Shown: positions 1 through 11,043, counted from the first letter of the stretch. The stretch: 64,000 bases of DNA from Sacculina carcini (GCA_916048095.2 OU696578.1:6796287-6860286); one strand, 5' to 3'. The notes: generated by a model not told the origin, from the letters alone. A program made the numbers and translations.

Positions 1-2781
1 TATTCTCGGCGCGGATTTCCTTCGAGAGTTTGGTCTGATTATCGACATGCGCCGGAATCGATTAGTAGACAGCGCCATCTTCCTCTCACCGGTTCCAGGC
101 ATCGCACTGACGGGCATCCATCACTAGCGCACGTTCAGACTGACCAACGGTACGAAGCAGACGACGATCGTTTTTCCGACATTTGCCTGTCAGAAGTGTT
201 CAAACAGCTGTCGACCCCTCCGACCGGATTCCCTGCTGTTAGAATACCGGAAGTTGAAACATCGAATCACATGGCAACCCAGTATACGCCCGGCCACGCC
301 GTCTCATGCCAGCGAAACTAGCTGCAGCCAAGAGAGAGCTGGATTATCTGGTCGGGCAAGGCATTTTGGTGCCGTCATCTTCGCAGTGGTCCAGCTCTAT
401 CCATCTCGTTGAGAAAGACGGAGGGAAATCATATCGCATGGTAGGATGCTACGAGCGCCTCAAAGCGCTGACCGTTCCTGACCTCTATCCGGTTCCTCAC
501 CTTCAGACGTTCGCAGACCGGCTGAGTGGGGCAACGACGTTCAGCACCGTGGACCTCGCAAGAGCCTTCGCTCAAGTCCCTGTGCACGGACCAGACCAGA
601 AGAAGACAGCCATCACGACTCCATTCGGTTTGTTTGAGTACCGGCGTATGCCCTTGGGCCTGTCTAACGCCGCACAGTCATTTCAGCGGCTGATGGATTC
701 AGTGCTCCGAGGCATGTGCAACGTCTATGTGTACGACATTCTCGTGTACTCACCCAACGCCGATCAACACCGCCGCGACTTGAGTGAGATATTTCGCCGT
801 CTCCGGACAGCGGGTCTCGTTGTGAAGCCCGAGAAATGCGTCTTCGGTAGGTCTGAGGTGCGTTTTTTCGGCCTCAAAGTGTCTGCACTCGGCATCGAAC
901 CGCTGCCGGATAAACTTGCTGATCTCGTCGCTATGTCCCCGCCTGGCAGTGCCAACGAATGCAAGCGATATCTTGGAATGATTAATCATTTTCATCGCTT
1001 CATCCCACACATCGCGACTTTGTTGCGGCCACTTCACGACGCCTGTAGACTCAGCCGACGTACATTCCACTGGACGGATGCACAGATGTCCGCTTTCGAA
1101 TCAAGCAAGCGTGCACTGGCCAATGCGTCCCGTCTGGCGTTCCCCTGGAACGACGCCCCGACCAAGGTCGTGGCCGATGTGTCAGACACAGCCGTGGGAG
1201 CAGTAATCCTGCAGAGACAGCGTGGAATCTGGGTTCCCTTGGCGTATCACTCTCGCAAGCTCCAAGGGGTCCAACTACGCTGGTGCACTGGTGACAAAGA
1301 GCTACATGCGCTCTTCAGTGCCATCAGACGGTTTCATCACCTGCTGGAGGGTCGACCTGGCTTACAGTTATGGACTGACCACAAACCGCTCACGTACGCC
1401 TTCACCAGTTCGGCAGAACGTTCGTCTCGAGTGCAGCGACAGCTTGCGTTCATAAGTGAGTTCTCGACGCACATTCGTCTTATCAGCGGACCCAGAAACG
1501 TCGTCTCGGACTGCCTAAGTCGACCACCAGTGCACATGGCTGGAGGAGCTCCACTGCGTTCCTCTGTCGTCCACACTGAAGCACAGCAAGGCTTGGATCT
1601 AGTGCGATTGGCGAAAGAACAAGTCAACTGCCAAGAAGTTGCGTCGCTGGCCTCGTCCGCATCACTGAGCATCGAGCGACGTGACAAAGAAGGTGTTGCG
1701 TCTGGACTCCTCGTCGATGTTTCCACGGGCATGGATCGGCCCCTAGTGCCAGCATCGCTGCAGCGTGAGATCTATGAGCAGTTTCACAATATGCATCATC
1801 CGAGTGTTGGTGCAACTCGTCGTTTGATCTCGGAGAGATTCGTGTTCGCTCGCGTTGCGTTCAAAGTTGCTGCATGGAGCAAGAACTGCCTGCATTGTCA
1901 GCAATGCAAGGTAACAAGACATCAGGTCACACCACTGCGTCGCCCGCCTGCACCTTCCGGTCGGTTCGAGAGTCTACATGTAGACATTATGGGTCCTCTG
2001 CCCGAGTCCGGCGGATACCGGTACGTTTTCACTGCCATCGACCGATTCACCCGCTACCCAGGCGCTGTCCCGATGAAGGATGCAACAGCTTCCGCTAGCA
2101 TCTCTACTCGACTGGGTGGCGCGCTTCGGTATGTAATTCTCTATCACGTCGGACCGCGGTAGCCAATTCGTATCCGACCTGTGGAAAGAGTTGTGGGTAT
2201 TGATGGGAGTGCAGCTGACCACGTCTTGCGTCTATATGCCACAGCAAAATGGCCTGGTTGAACGTGTCCACCGTCAGCTGAAAGCCGCGTTAACTGCTGC
2301 CTTGCAGAGGAACGTCAACTGGCCGTCGGCTCTACCAGTCGAACTCATGGGAATGCGTGCTGCTTTCAAGCCCGACATCGGCACTTCGGCTGCAGAGTTA
2401 GTCCTGGGTGAGAAAATGCGCCTCCCTGGACAATTTTTCTCAGAGAGTCACCCTGCTCCAGCGAGTGAAGTGGCTCGTCAACTGATCCCGTCCTTTGCCC
2501 AATTGCAGCCTGTACCGACAGCGTGGCATCGCCGCTACGATGCTGAGCGTCCGTTTGTGTTTCCATCGCTGGCAACCGCTACACATGTGTTCGTGAGGGT
2601 CGACGGTGTTCCTCCTCCATTGACTCCACCGTACCAGGGACCCTATGAAGTGATTCACCGAGGAGACAAATCATTCGTAATCAACAACAAAGGACGACAG
2701 GACACGGTGGCCGTGGACCGACTGAAGCCGGCACATCTGGAGCGCGCTATACAGTCTCAACTGGCCTCACCGGACCCGTAA
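1..2781 (+). pseudogene. gypsy pol polyprotein (PR end, RT, RNase H, integrase), decayed
   Basis: Positions 2-110 encode the end of the protease domain (ILGADFLREFG). After a frame change, 306-2162 is open through RT (from about 330), RNase H (about 1070-1500; WTDHKPL), the integrase zinc finger (about 1770-1910; H-H-C-C) and the first catalytic Asp of integrase (LHVDIMGPLP). A stop and frame change near 2130 lead into 2191-2781, which carries PQQNGLVERVHR with the integrase Glu and a GPY-like tail (PPYQGPYEVI). In the RT core the motif is YVYDILVY where the 41-kb relative has YCYLDDILIY: an in-frame six-base loss near 732-737 removes one catalytic Asp. Family assignment is solid; activity is excluded. 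Confidence 0.9.
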
Positions 2782-2944
2782 AGTTCCGGTTCTCATTCGC
2801 CACCAGCTATGTCGAACGTGCCGACCCGAATTCGTTCGCCAGTTCCATCACCGCCGCCATCTCGTATAGCTTGGTCCCGGTGTGCAAGACCCGTCTGTCT
2901 TCCACGCCGGTTCGTACAGTCGGTGCAGGCACCTGTAGGGGGGC

Positions 2945-3104
2945 TGTAGCCTGACCTGTGACCTGGCAACACTCATTGTATTTGTATTGTTTTGTATGTG
3001 GTGCGTCGTTAATGTGTTTGATTATCATTCGTCCGCCATTGTTGTTCACAATAGAGATTCGTTCATCAACCGCGCCCGTGTGTGTATCTAGCCGAGCTCC
3101 TACA
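2945..3104 (+). repeat. 3' LTR of LTR-1
   Basis: This 160-bp block starts TGTAGCCTGA directly after a G-rich polypurine tract and ends GCTCCTACA. Beyond it the sequence becomes the minus-strand LINE reading frame. The CCTACA end matches the LTR end of the element at 38583-43092, but the LTR bodies differ, so these are separate families of one lineage. The partner LTR is outside the window. Confidence 0.75.
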
Positions 3105-3721
3105 GGAGTATGTTTAGGCGCTTCAGACATCTAGCTCTTAGATATTCGATATGGCTGTGCATATTAAACGTTCTGTCCAAAACAGCACCGAGAAAAGTGT
3201 GAGATGATTTTTGTGGCACCTGTTCACCGGCAAGGCTTACTGTCTGATGGGACTTATGACCGTCAACCGAATAAAGCACTACAGACGACCTACTAGCCGA
3301 AAATTTCAGCCTGTTCCTGCTAGCCCACTCAGAGAGTAAATCGAGACTTTCCTGCAAAACATGCATAATATGGAAAATGTCGTCGCCCTGAAACCAGATC
3401 GCACAATCATCGGCATATAATGAATATGACACACATGCTGGCAAGTCATCAGAAATATCATTAACCATGAGGTTAAAAAGCAGAGGCGAGATGCAGCTAC
3501 CCTGTGGCAACCCTACAGATAAAATGTGGCAATCAGAAAAAAACGTTGTTGAGTCGAACACGGAAGGTTCTCTGTCCCAGTAACAAATTTCTCATAAAAC
3601 GCCATATGCCCACGACAACCCATATGAAATAGCTTATAAATGAGTATTTGAGGAATGACCGATTCAACCGCGTTCGAAATATCCGGGTAGATCACCACCG
3701 TACATTTTTTCTCAGCAAAAC
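3105..3721 (-). pseudogene. LINE-a ORF2, RT palm and thumb portion
   Basis: Two overlapping minus-strand frames, 3698-3513 and 3561-3100, carry consecutive RT motifs: VVIYPDISNAVES (motif A region), then PQGSCISPLLFNLMVND (motif B) and YSLYADDCAIWF (motif C) followed by the FLGAVLD thumb segment. The change of frame near 3540 is a frameshift. The piece continues the RT N-terminal half at 5483-5934; the join at GCAAAAC restores RMGFA-EKKCTVV across the LTR-2 insertion. It stops at LNILL, where LTR-1 is inserted. Confidence 0.85.
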
Positions 3722-4118
3722 TGTAAAAGAAAACAAAAAATATAGGATATATTCAGACAGGTGCGAGTGGGCATAAGTGCCCCACGCGCGCCTACAAGAC
3801 GTCACGCCACGACCGCACCACGAACACGACCCCCAGCTCACACCGTGACACACGGGAACACACACACACACGCGCGCACAGGCCTAACGCCCACCACTCC
3901 AACCAATCAGCGGCGAGCCGGTCACTCGCCCGCCGCCGCGGGGCATCAACACTTGACAGACAAACACACACACACACACACACACCGACACAGCTATTCA
4001 CACTCGCTCACACACTCTCACACGCAATACGCAATTCAACTGTACACGATCATACATAGGCACAATCTCTCTCTCACACACACACACACTCTCTCTCACT
4101 GCACACGATCACACCACA
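3722..4118 (-). repeat. 3' LTR of LTR-2
   Basis: This 397-bp direct repeat partner of 4808-5257 contains CA-rich stretches and a GC-rich imperfect hairpin around 3760-3795. On the minus strand it begins TGTGGTGTGATCG directly after the polypurine tract. The CA tract is much shorter than in the right copy, which accounts for most of the length difference. Confidence 0.8.
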
Positions 4119-4807
4119 CCTCCACCTGTTTTTAAAGAAACAAACTATAGAACATACAATTAAAAAACGCGAACCAAGCAAACCAGGAAAAATGAACCAA
4201 TGAGAAACCTAACTCGGCGACGGCCTCCACCAGACGCACTCACCTTGGCTGCGGCGAAGCACAACACGTCAGGCCCCAGCGTCCACCACGCTCCCGCCTC
4301 CGCCCGTGATCTTCAGTGCTCCGCCGTAGCCTGCTGTCTTCTTCATCACCGGCTACCGCGACAGGGCACAACACTTCGACCCCAGCACCCACTATGCTCC
4401 CGTCGACTCCAGTGCTCTTCAGCACCCTGCCGCAGACAGCCGTGACGTCGCTGCACACGCAGGCCACGCCGTCGTCGTCGATCGTTTCTTCCTCCGGCCT
4501 CAGCAGCACCTCTCTCTCACCTGCCCAGCACCAGCACCAGCAGCCTGCACCAGCAATCTTCCAGCTGCTCGGCGACGAGTCCAACACCAGTGCAGGCAGG
4601 ACGACGAGCAACCCTCGGCCGCAGCTCCTCCGCTGCCTCCTGCCGGCACCATGCTCTCCTGCCGTCCCCCTGCACACCAGCCTGACACGCCGCCGAGCAC
4701 CTCCACCACGTCCTCCAGACCGCTGCTAATACTGGAAGGCTAATACTCTGCTGTCGAAGCCGGGTCGTAGCTAAACAATACTTTCAATCAAAAAGGCCGA
4801 AATAGCT
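4119..4807 (-). other. interior of LTR-2, no convincing gene
   Basis: This is GC-rich sequence with two imperfect copies of a block of about 100 bp. An open frame of about 137 codons on the plus strand (4316-4729), antisense to the element, has a counterpart in LTR-5 (18466-18915, also antisense). Neither begins with ATG and both are Pro/Ser/Thr-rich, so I treat them as composition effects rather than genes. Confidence 0.5.
4796..4807 (-). other. putative primer-binding site complementary to tRNA-Phe nt 1-12
   Basis: Immediately inside the 5' LTR (right repeat) the plus strand reads GCCGAAATAGCT, identical to the first 12 bases of eukaryotic tRNA-Phe as I know it. The element sense strand is therefore AGCTATTTCGGC. 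A conventional site would start TGG, opposite a tRNA 3' CCA. Matching to the sister element at 18373 ends after exactly these 12 bases. Confidence 0.55.
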
Positions 4808-5030
4808 TGTAAAAGAAACAAAAAATATAGGTTATATTCAGACAGGCGCGCGTGGGCATCACTGCCCCAAGCGCGCCTACAAGACATCACGCCACAACCG
4901 CACCACGAACACGACCCCCAGCTCACACCGTGACACACGGGAGCACACACACACACGCGCGCACAGGCCTAACGCCCACCACTCCAACCAATCAGAGGCG
5001 AGCCGGTCACTCGCTCGCCGCCGCGGGGCA

Positions 5031-5115
<85 letters not shown>

Positions 5116-5194
5116 GACACAGCTATACACACTCGCTCACACACTCTCGCATGCAATACGCAATTCAACTGTACACGATCACGCATAGACACAA

Positions 5195-5226
<32 letters not shown>

Positions 5227-5257
5227 TCTCTCTCTCACTGCACACGATCACACCACA
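4808..5257 (-). repeat. 5' LTR of LTR-2
   Basis: This 450-bp repeat contains a pure CA run at about 5034-5114. On the minus strand the 3' portion folds as GC-rich arms (AGGCGCGC... / ...GCGCGCCT) around a GTGA loop, parallel to the perfect hairpin in LTR-5. Confidence 0.8.
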
Positions 5258-5482
5258 GCAAAACGTTACACTACACCTCAATACAGGGGCATACACTACA
5301 CCTCTACAGGAGTTGCGGACCGTGTCACAAGATACTACGACTGGCTGTTCACAGAACTCTGTCAACCGCAACAGTCGGGCAGTCTGCTTGGCGTTGGTTG
5401 TCTTCACAACCAGTGAGCCATCGAATGGGGTTTGACACTCGAAACGTTTTTTAACAAAAAACACCCAGGTCGATCACACACA
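5258..5482 (-). repeat. displaced LINE ORF1 fragment beside LTR-2
   Basis: Between the right LTR and the resumption of LINE-a ORF2 lie 225 extra bases. About 5280-5470 is closely similar (about 9 in 10 bases by eye) to the ORF1 segment at 7949-8130 and encodes the same peptide (LLRLTEFCEQPVVVSCDTVR). It is bounded by GCAAAAC at 5258 and again at 5483, each preceded by a GATCACAC-type LTR end. The interrupted ORF2 rejoins only if 3722-5482 is removed as a unit. Confidence 0.75.
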
Positions 5483-7300
5483 GCAAAACCCATACGTATA
5501 TGCTTTTCGAGCCGCACCACTTTATCCATCGCAGCGCAATTGGGGCGAAATGCGCTTTGGTGGCCGTCCAAAAGGCTATGGCGTTTAATCAGATGAGACA
5601 ACCTATGGGTGACCATGCGCTCCAGGAGTTTGCCGAGGCAACTGGTGAGAGTGATATGTCGGTACGAGGACGCGCACTGTTTAGTCTTACCTCTTTTCAG
5701 GATGGGCACTACCGTGCTTTGTTTCCATAGCTCGGGGAACGAGTGTGTTGTCCAGACTTGATTGAAAAACGATGAAATATGGTGTTTAAAAGATGTGGAT
5801 ATGTGTTTAAAAAATAGATAATGAATGTCGTCCGGCCCCACAGAAGTGTTTCCGGTTTCGGCAATAGATCTCTTAAGCTTGTGAAGTGTGAAATTGTTGT
5901 TGTACGACATGTGATGACTTGAAAAAATGCACATGGCGGGATGAAAGATCGCGATTGTGTAGTGCCAGATGGCCTAGCACTATCGCTCACTCCTGAAGTG
6001 ACCGATTGGAAGTGCGCGGCCAGTGCGTTGCACACATCCCTCGTGTCGGTAATTATGCGCTCGTCCACGATCAATACAGGAGACCTTTGTTCTGAGGTGG
6101 TCCCGTTTAGTTTTCTAATTTTCTCCCAGATTTGTGAGATCGGTGTGGATGATTTGAATGAATTGAAAAAAATTTGCCACGAACTAATTTTGGCGTTTCT
6201 AATTATAGTGCGTGCCCTGGCTCTTTCTCTACAGAAAACATTACGAGTTTCGGTGGTGTTCAGACGCTGGTGTCGCCGTAGCGCTCGTTTTCGTCGAGCG
6301 ATCGCCTGACGACACTCATCGTCGAACCACGACACCGGCCTTTTTTCGCCGGACTATTTATACGCGGTATACATATACTGGCGGCACGAAGGATCGTTTC
6401 GTTTATTGTACGCAAAAATTCATTGGTGGATCTTAATTCATAATCCGCGGTTAATTCACATACCTGTGAGAAGTTGGGCCAATCGGCCCGCCGGAAACTC
6501 TAGCCCGGGACCCACTGTGACGACGGGACACGCTGGGATGTTGACACATATATCGGGTAGTGGTCCGACGACCGCGTGTCAGAGTATACCGACCACCCGA
6601 ACCAACGGACTAATTCCGGCGAGCATATAGTCAGATCGATAGCTGACGAACTACCTGAAGAGATGTCGTACCTAGTCATAGACCCATCATTCAGGAGTAT
6701 TAAAGAGTTGCGCAGAACAAAATTTCTAACCAGTTCACCCTTTTCCGTTGTATGCTCACTGCCCCAAATAGGATCGTGTGCATTGAAGTCACCTACAATA
6801 AAAACCTTGTTACGCGAAGTTGAAACGATGTTGTCTAAAAGTGTGCTGAGTGATGTTGTTGAGACGTGTGGTGGTGAGTAAATACAATAAATATCAACCA
6901 GGCACTGGTGTAACATCACCGTGCAGGACACAGTCTGTATGTCGTTGTCAGCAGATGGCAGATTGAGCGCAGTGTGCGGCAGGCAATTGTGAATGTACAA
7001 AGCCGCGCCTCCCCGGTGTCTACCTGACCCGGCAAAATCGGCTCTAAGAATTGTGTAGCCTTGCAGCGAGAAAATATTTTCTTGAGGATGAAGCCAGGTT
7101 TCCTGAAGGGCGATGATTTTCGGAGATGTGGAATGAAAATACTGCTCACATTCAGCCCATTTTGACCCTAGCCCCCGGCAATTCCACTGCAATAAAAACA
7201 ACGACATAACATCACTCATTAAAGTATTAAAAATAATTTGAAAGAGGACGTCACGATGTGTCACTGCAGTCCCTTTTGTCACATGGGACAGCAATAACAT
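5483..7300 (-). pseudogene. LINE-a ORF2, endonuclease and RT N-terminal half
   Basis: Minus-strand frame 7300-6500 is an AP endonuclease: LLQWNCRGLGSKW at the start, ALQETWL, VFIVGDFNAHDPIWGS (catalytic D and N) and SSDHYPIYV (catalytic DH). Frame 6335-5709 is the linker (WFDDECRQAIARRKRA). Frame 5934-5404 enters the RT with PILKRGKTK, an altered R-x-I-x-L motif (HITLTSCLGKLLERM) and a fingers segment. Frame changes near 6420 and 5750 separate the parts. The RT continues at 3721 beyond the LTR-2 insertion. Confidence 0.87.
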
Positions 7301-8525
7301 CGATCTCGGGGACCGACGACTGCGACAACCGCGGCGTCCTTCTGGCCAGCGGCCTTTCGGCAGAGCAGTAGTTGTGCTCCACCTCTGGTTGATTATTAGT
7401 CACAAAGGACTTTCGTTTCCGATCTGAAATTGTTTTCTAGTCTCGGCTCTGTTTGTGATGGTGGTGTGCTCATTCGTGTTGATTGTGTTGATGTGGATGA
7501 GGATGGTGCGGAAGATTATGGTTTTGGTAGGACGGGTGTGAAGTTCATGAGAGGCGGCAGCTCAACCAGCTCAGCCTAAATGCCGATGGATAGACATTGG
7601 ACTTGCTGTTTGACTGTAACAGCAAAAGACCTGGATAAATTTGATTTTGTCCTCTCATGAATTTGTCTAGCTTCCAGAAATGACACGTTTTTATTTGCTT
7701 TGATTGCGCATATATATTTTTCATTTTGCCAAATCACACACTCAGTGCTACCGGCGGCGTGCCCGGTGCTGCGATATATCGGATATATCCAGAAAAAATG
7801 TGTTCCGGTCTGGTGGACGATGAGAAGATCAGAACTAGGAGTGGCGTGGGTCGTGTCTGACCGTAGCGTGCGGTGACCACACGACGCACGCCACTGACGC
7901 CCTCTGAAGACAGACCATTCAGAATCTCCCCCTCCGATAGATCACGCAACTCAGGGGCATACACTACACCTCTACAGGAGTTGCGGACCGTGTCACAAGA
8001 TACTACGACTGGCTGCTGACAGAACTCTGTCAGCCGCAACAGTCGGGCAGGCTGCTTGGCTTTGGTTGTCTTCACAACTAGTGAGCCATCGAATGGGGTT
8101 GGACACTCGAAACGTTTTTTACCAAGAAACACCCAAGTTGAGCGCATGACCAGAAAGGTCCGATGCGCTTGAACGAGAAACCTTCACTTTTTTATTTGAT
8201 TATCACAAAAACGTCATTCGGATCGAGTTTATTTTCACTTGTCTTAGCACCTGCGCTGGTCTGATCCCCCTCCATTACTTTCACATTCAATTCCATTTTC
8301 GAAGCCGCGTCATTGTTCGATTTTGATCTTTGTCCTGCCGCGCTCGTTTCCCCTGAATTAGCTACCGCATTCGTTTTCGATTTCAGGGTCGTTGGTCATG
8401 GAGCACTCGATCAGACGAGAGTCATCTGAGCGCCGCTCAGAGGAGCTGGTTTTGCGCCCCCTCCTGCGTTTGCGCCTACTCCTAGTCCCTGGGGGACCCG
8501 GAGACTCCCTCCCGTGGCCGGTCAT
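7301..8525 (-). pseudogene. LINE-a ORF1 (nucleic-acid-binding protein), decayed
   Basis: A plausible start ATG is at 8525, followed by a basic, Arg/Lys-rich N-terminus (RSRRKRRRG) that ends in a shifted frame near 8358. A second open piece, 8147-7734, has FDGSLVVKTTKAKQPARLL and GEILNGLSSEGVSGVRRV, matching the I-clade ORF1 at 60.4-62.0 kb where the same segment precedes CCHC knuckles. I could not find intact knuckles in 7301-7733, which is Pro/His-rich and decayed. The role in the family is RNA binding and RNP formation. Confidence 0.7.
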
Positions 8526-8529
8526 TGAC

Positions 8530-8652
8530 TGTGACGTGTGCATGTTTTATCAGTGCGCCACCTATCGGTGCATTATCATGCTGTTCCATTTCATGCACAA
8601 TGAAGAGTGTGGGGCAGTGTGTCGAGTGAGCAATACATGTGCAGACGTTACA
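8530..8652 (+). repeat. 5' LTR of LTR-3
   Basis: This very short LTR of 123 bp differs from the 3' copy at three positions by eye. Confidence 0.9.
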
Positions 8653-8666
8653 TGGTGTCAGAAGTG
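8653..8666 (+). other. primer-binding site of LTR-3, tRNA-Leu type
   Basis: TGGTGTCAGAAGTG starts directly after the LTR. It is complementary to the 3' end of a tRNA ending CACTTCTGACACCA, which fits tRNA-Leu(CAA) from general knowledge. This conventional site serves as an internal contrast to the AGCTA-type sites elsewhere in the window. Confidence 0.7.
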
Positions 8667-8731
8667 TCCGACCTGCGTTCCTTGTTGATTGTGTTTCTGT
8701 GTGTATATTGGTTTGATTTTTTTCTGTGCAA

Positions 8732-9430
8732 TATGGCATCGTGCAGACAGCCAGCAGAGCTGGACTTGAGTTCTCCGTCGTTGGCTAGCACTTAGTGCGT
8801 CTGGCGTCGACAATGGCAGTATTATGCGGCCGCTCGTAAGTCGGCCGACAAACCGATGTTAGTTCAGGTGGGTACATTTCTTAATTGTGCCGGCAGAGCG
8901 GCTCAGGAGGTCGCGACTCACTTTTCATGGGGTGAAGACGAAGGAACCTTGGAAGATCTCATACGTGAATCTGACGAATATTGTGCTCCACATACAAACG
9001 TTGTGATGGAGCGTTTCAAGTTTTACCAACGTTCACAACAACCAGGTGAGAGTGTTACAGCATTTGTGTCTGCGTTGCGTAATCTCGCATCGACCTGCAA
9101 TTTCAGAGACAGCGAAGAAATGATACGAAACAGAATTTGTATAGGCATTTCGGATAAGTCAACGCAGCAAGCTGTGTAGAAAGTGCCCACACTGACACTG
9201 GCATCGGAGATCACAGTAGCTCTGTCAGAGGAGGCGTCCAGACGTGATCAATACTGAACAAGTTCACGTCGTTGGAGAATCAACAGAGGACTCGTGCGTC
9301 ATCGAAATGCCCACTTGCCGGTTTTGCATGCGCAAACACGAAATGATTCGTCAACGTTTTCCGGCCTGGAATCGCGTGTGTCGGGCCTTCATTCGTCGTC
9401 ATCACTTTGCTGGCAGTATTGAGTGTCGGA
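8732..9430 (+). pseudogene. LTR-3 gag, decayed
   Basis: A possible ATG at 8732 opens a frame closed after 20 codons. A second frame (8856-9179) has the capsid-like stretch FKFYQRSQQPGESVTAFVSALRNLA, typical of gypsy/mag Gag. The shifted frame from 9244 holds remnants of zinc knuckles (CRFCMRKH, RRHHFAG), with key Cys positions replaced by Phe. At least one stop and one frameshift break the gene. Confidence 0.75.
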
Positions 9431-10773
9431 TGACAGTGCACGGACAGCGGACTGCAGGGAGCAGCGGGAGCAGCGCTGCCAGAGAGAGGGAGCTACCCCG
9501 TTCTGCGCGTGGTGAGTCATCACGCCACAACTATCGCACACGCACGCCCGCACGTGACGTCAATGTGCATACTCTGCAAAACGACGTGCAGGATTCGCTC
9601 GCGACTGAAAACAGTGCCTGCAGCGGTGATAGCAAGGCCTTTAAAACGTTGGAGACTCGGCGAGGTATGAAGCTGAAATTTCTCATTGATTCTGGGTCGC
9701 AGTCGAATGTTATCTCAGCGAATGATTACAAGGCAATCACTAATGACTTGAATCTTGATAATTTAACAGCGTGTAAAACAGTGTTGCGTATGTATAATGG
9801 AAGCATTGTGTCCACTTTGGGCAGGACGAGCATTTTTTTCGAAAATACGTTGTGTGATCGCTGGCATCGTGTGGTGTGTTACATTGTGGATCTTGCTGTG
9901 TTTCCAGTACTGAGTTTACGCACCTCGGTTGAAATGGGTTTAATATCGGTTTTGGATTGTCACCCGCTGGACTATGTCCCGGGAAAACATCTTCCTCCCC
10001 CAATGTCAAATAGAGGTGAGCGTTCGCCGGAAAATCGGGCAGATGCTACATGTAAAGTGAAGGCAACGCGGGAGTCTGTGTTATCGCAATTTTCGGATGT
10101 GTTTGAAGAAGATATAATTGGTTTATTGTGCCAGAACTATGAAATCCAGGTTGATAACAGTGTCGCTCCTGTGGTGGAACCCACTCGCCGTGTTCGTATT
10201 CATTTGGGCGAAAAACTCAGAGCCAAACTGAACGATCTCGAAAACCAAGGAGTGATCAAGAAAGTGATTGAGCCGACTGATTGGGTTTCAAATATTGTGC
10301 TTGTCACAAAATCATCAGGAGATATAAGAATTTGCTTGGATCCCAGGTCTTTGAATAAAGCTATACGCAGGCCTCATGATAAAGCGCCGACAATAGATGA
10401 AGTATCATATCGCCTGTGTCAAGCTAAAGTGTTCTCTCTTGTTGATGTTCACGCGGCGTTTTTGCATGTGGGCCCATCCGAAGCGTCGTCACGGTTGTGT
10501 TGTTTTCACACGCCATTTCGCCGTTACAGGTGGTGCCGCATGCCGTATGGCACGTCGTGTGCACCAGAAATCTGGCAGCGCCTCATGCATGATATGATCT
10601 GCGACTTAGATGGTGTGGAGGTTATCGCTGATGATTTTCTCGTTTGTGTTAAAGGGGATACATACGAACAGGCGCGAGTAGACCATGACAATAATCTAGT
10701 TGCAATTCTGGAACGGGCTCGCAGTCGAAATCTGAAGCTTAACCCAAATATATTTCGATATTGCTTGTCGGAG
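9431..10773 (+). pseudogene. LTR-3 pol 5' part: protease and RT
   Basis: Within the open frame 9244-10794, a protease with LKFLIDSGSQSNVIS (DSG active site) lies near 9676-9720. RT follows from about 10180 with KVIEPTDWVSNIVLVTK, IRICLDPRSLNKAIRR, FSLVDVHAAFLHV and VIADDFLVC (catalytic ADD at 10627-10635). The frame is cut at 10773 by LTR-4; skipping that element and one CGGAG copy continues directly into the thumb and RNase H at 15358. The last few codons after 10773 belong to LTR-4. Confidence 0.9.
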
Positions 10774-11031
10774 TGTAGTGGCTTCGTGTTATAACGATAA
10801 TCATCCACAATAAACGATAATCATAAACAGAGCAGAAACATAAACGGAACACAGTTAATACAACCAACGTTAATCGCGCATACGAACAGCACATCTTGAC
10901 ACTTGTGCCCAGACTCCCTGACCCAACACGGTCAAGTTCAGTGTCACATTCTAGTTACGTCATCTAGTGTCGGCCAGGGAGATTACACAGTAGATTTAAA
11001 ATATAGCGACCGTATAGGTGGCGATACTACA
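10774..11031 (-). repeat. 3' LTR of LTR-4
   Basis: On the minus strand this runs TGTAGTATCGCC... to ...AGCCACTACA. It is 258 bp, with twelve substitutions against the partner at 15095. Confidence 0.9.
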
Positions 11032-11043
11032 CATCCCCTCACT

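Larger units (their letters stand above)
1..3104 (+). mobile_element. LTR-1: CsRn1/Kabuki-like Ty3-gypsy retrotransposon, 3' portion
   Basis: The window opens inside the protease region of a gypsy element and runs through reverse transcriptase, RNase H and integrase to a polypurine tract (AGGGGGGC, about 2937-2944) and a 3' LTR ending in CCTACA. The proteins resemble those of the complete element at 38583-43092, which has the CHCC Gag motif and tRNA-Trp primer site known for the CsRn1/Kabuki lineage. It lies in the ORF2 of the minus-strand I-clade LINE that resumes at 3105. Gag, the 5' LTR and the left target duplication lie outside the window. The frame is damaged, so this copy is dead. Confidence 0.9.
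3722..5257 (-). mobile_element. LTR-2: short non-autonomous LTR element (TRIM-like)
   Basis: Two direct repeats, 3722-4118 and 4808-5257, flank a 689-bp interior without retrotransposon coding domains. Orientation is minus: the polypurine tract (AACAGGTGGAGG on the minus strand) abuts the left repeat and a primer-binding-like site abuts the right repeat. Both repeats start TGTGGTG and end TTTACA when read on the minus strand. The interior is GC-rich, holds an imperfect tandem repeat of about 100 bp (roughly 4255-4440), and resembles the interior of LTR-5 at 18385-19100 in the opposite orientation. GCAAAAC lies before the left LTR (3715-3721) and after the right LTR (5258-5264). Confidence 0.8.
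3105..8529 (-). mobile_element. LINE-a: I-clade non-LTR retrotransposon, interrupted
   Basis: Reading on the minus strand from 8525 down, there is ORF1, then ORF2 with an AP endonuclease, a linker and a reverse transcriptase. ORF2 is cut at GCAAAAC by LTR-2 (3722-5257) and ends where LTR-1 begins at 3104. Its 5' leader continues at 17568 beyond the gypsy element inserted at 8530. Style of the RT (VGLPQGSCISPLLFN, YADDCAIWF) and the ORF1 block shared with the LINE at 59.6-64 kb place it in the I/jockey-related group. Several frameshifts are present. The 3' end should lie left of the window. Confidence 0.85.

Noticed and set aside
4316..4729. Antisense open frame in LTR-2 with a similar antisense frame in LTR-5 (18466-18915)
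   Set aside because: Similar peptides follow from similar DNA; neither has an ATG start and both are low-complexity Pro/Ser/Thr.
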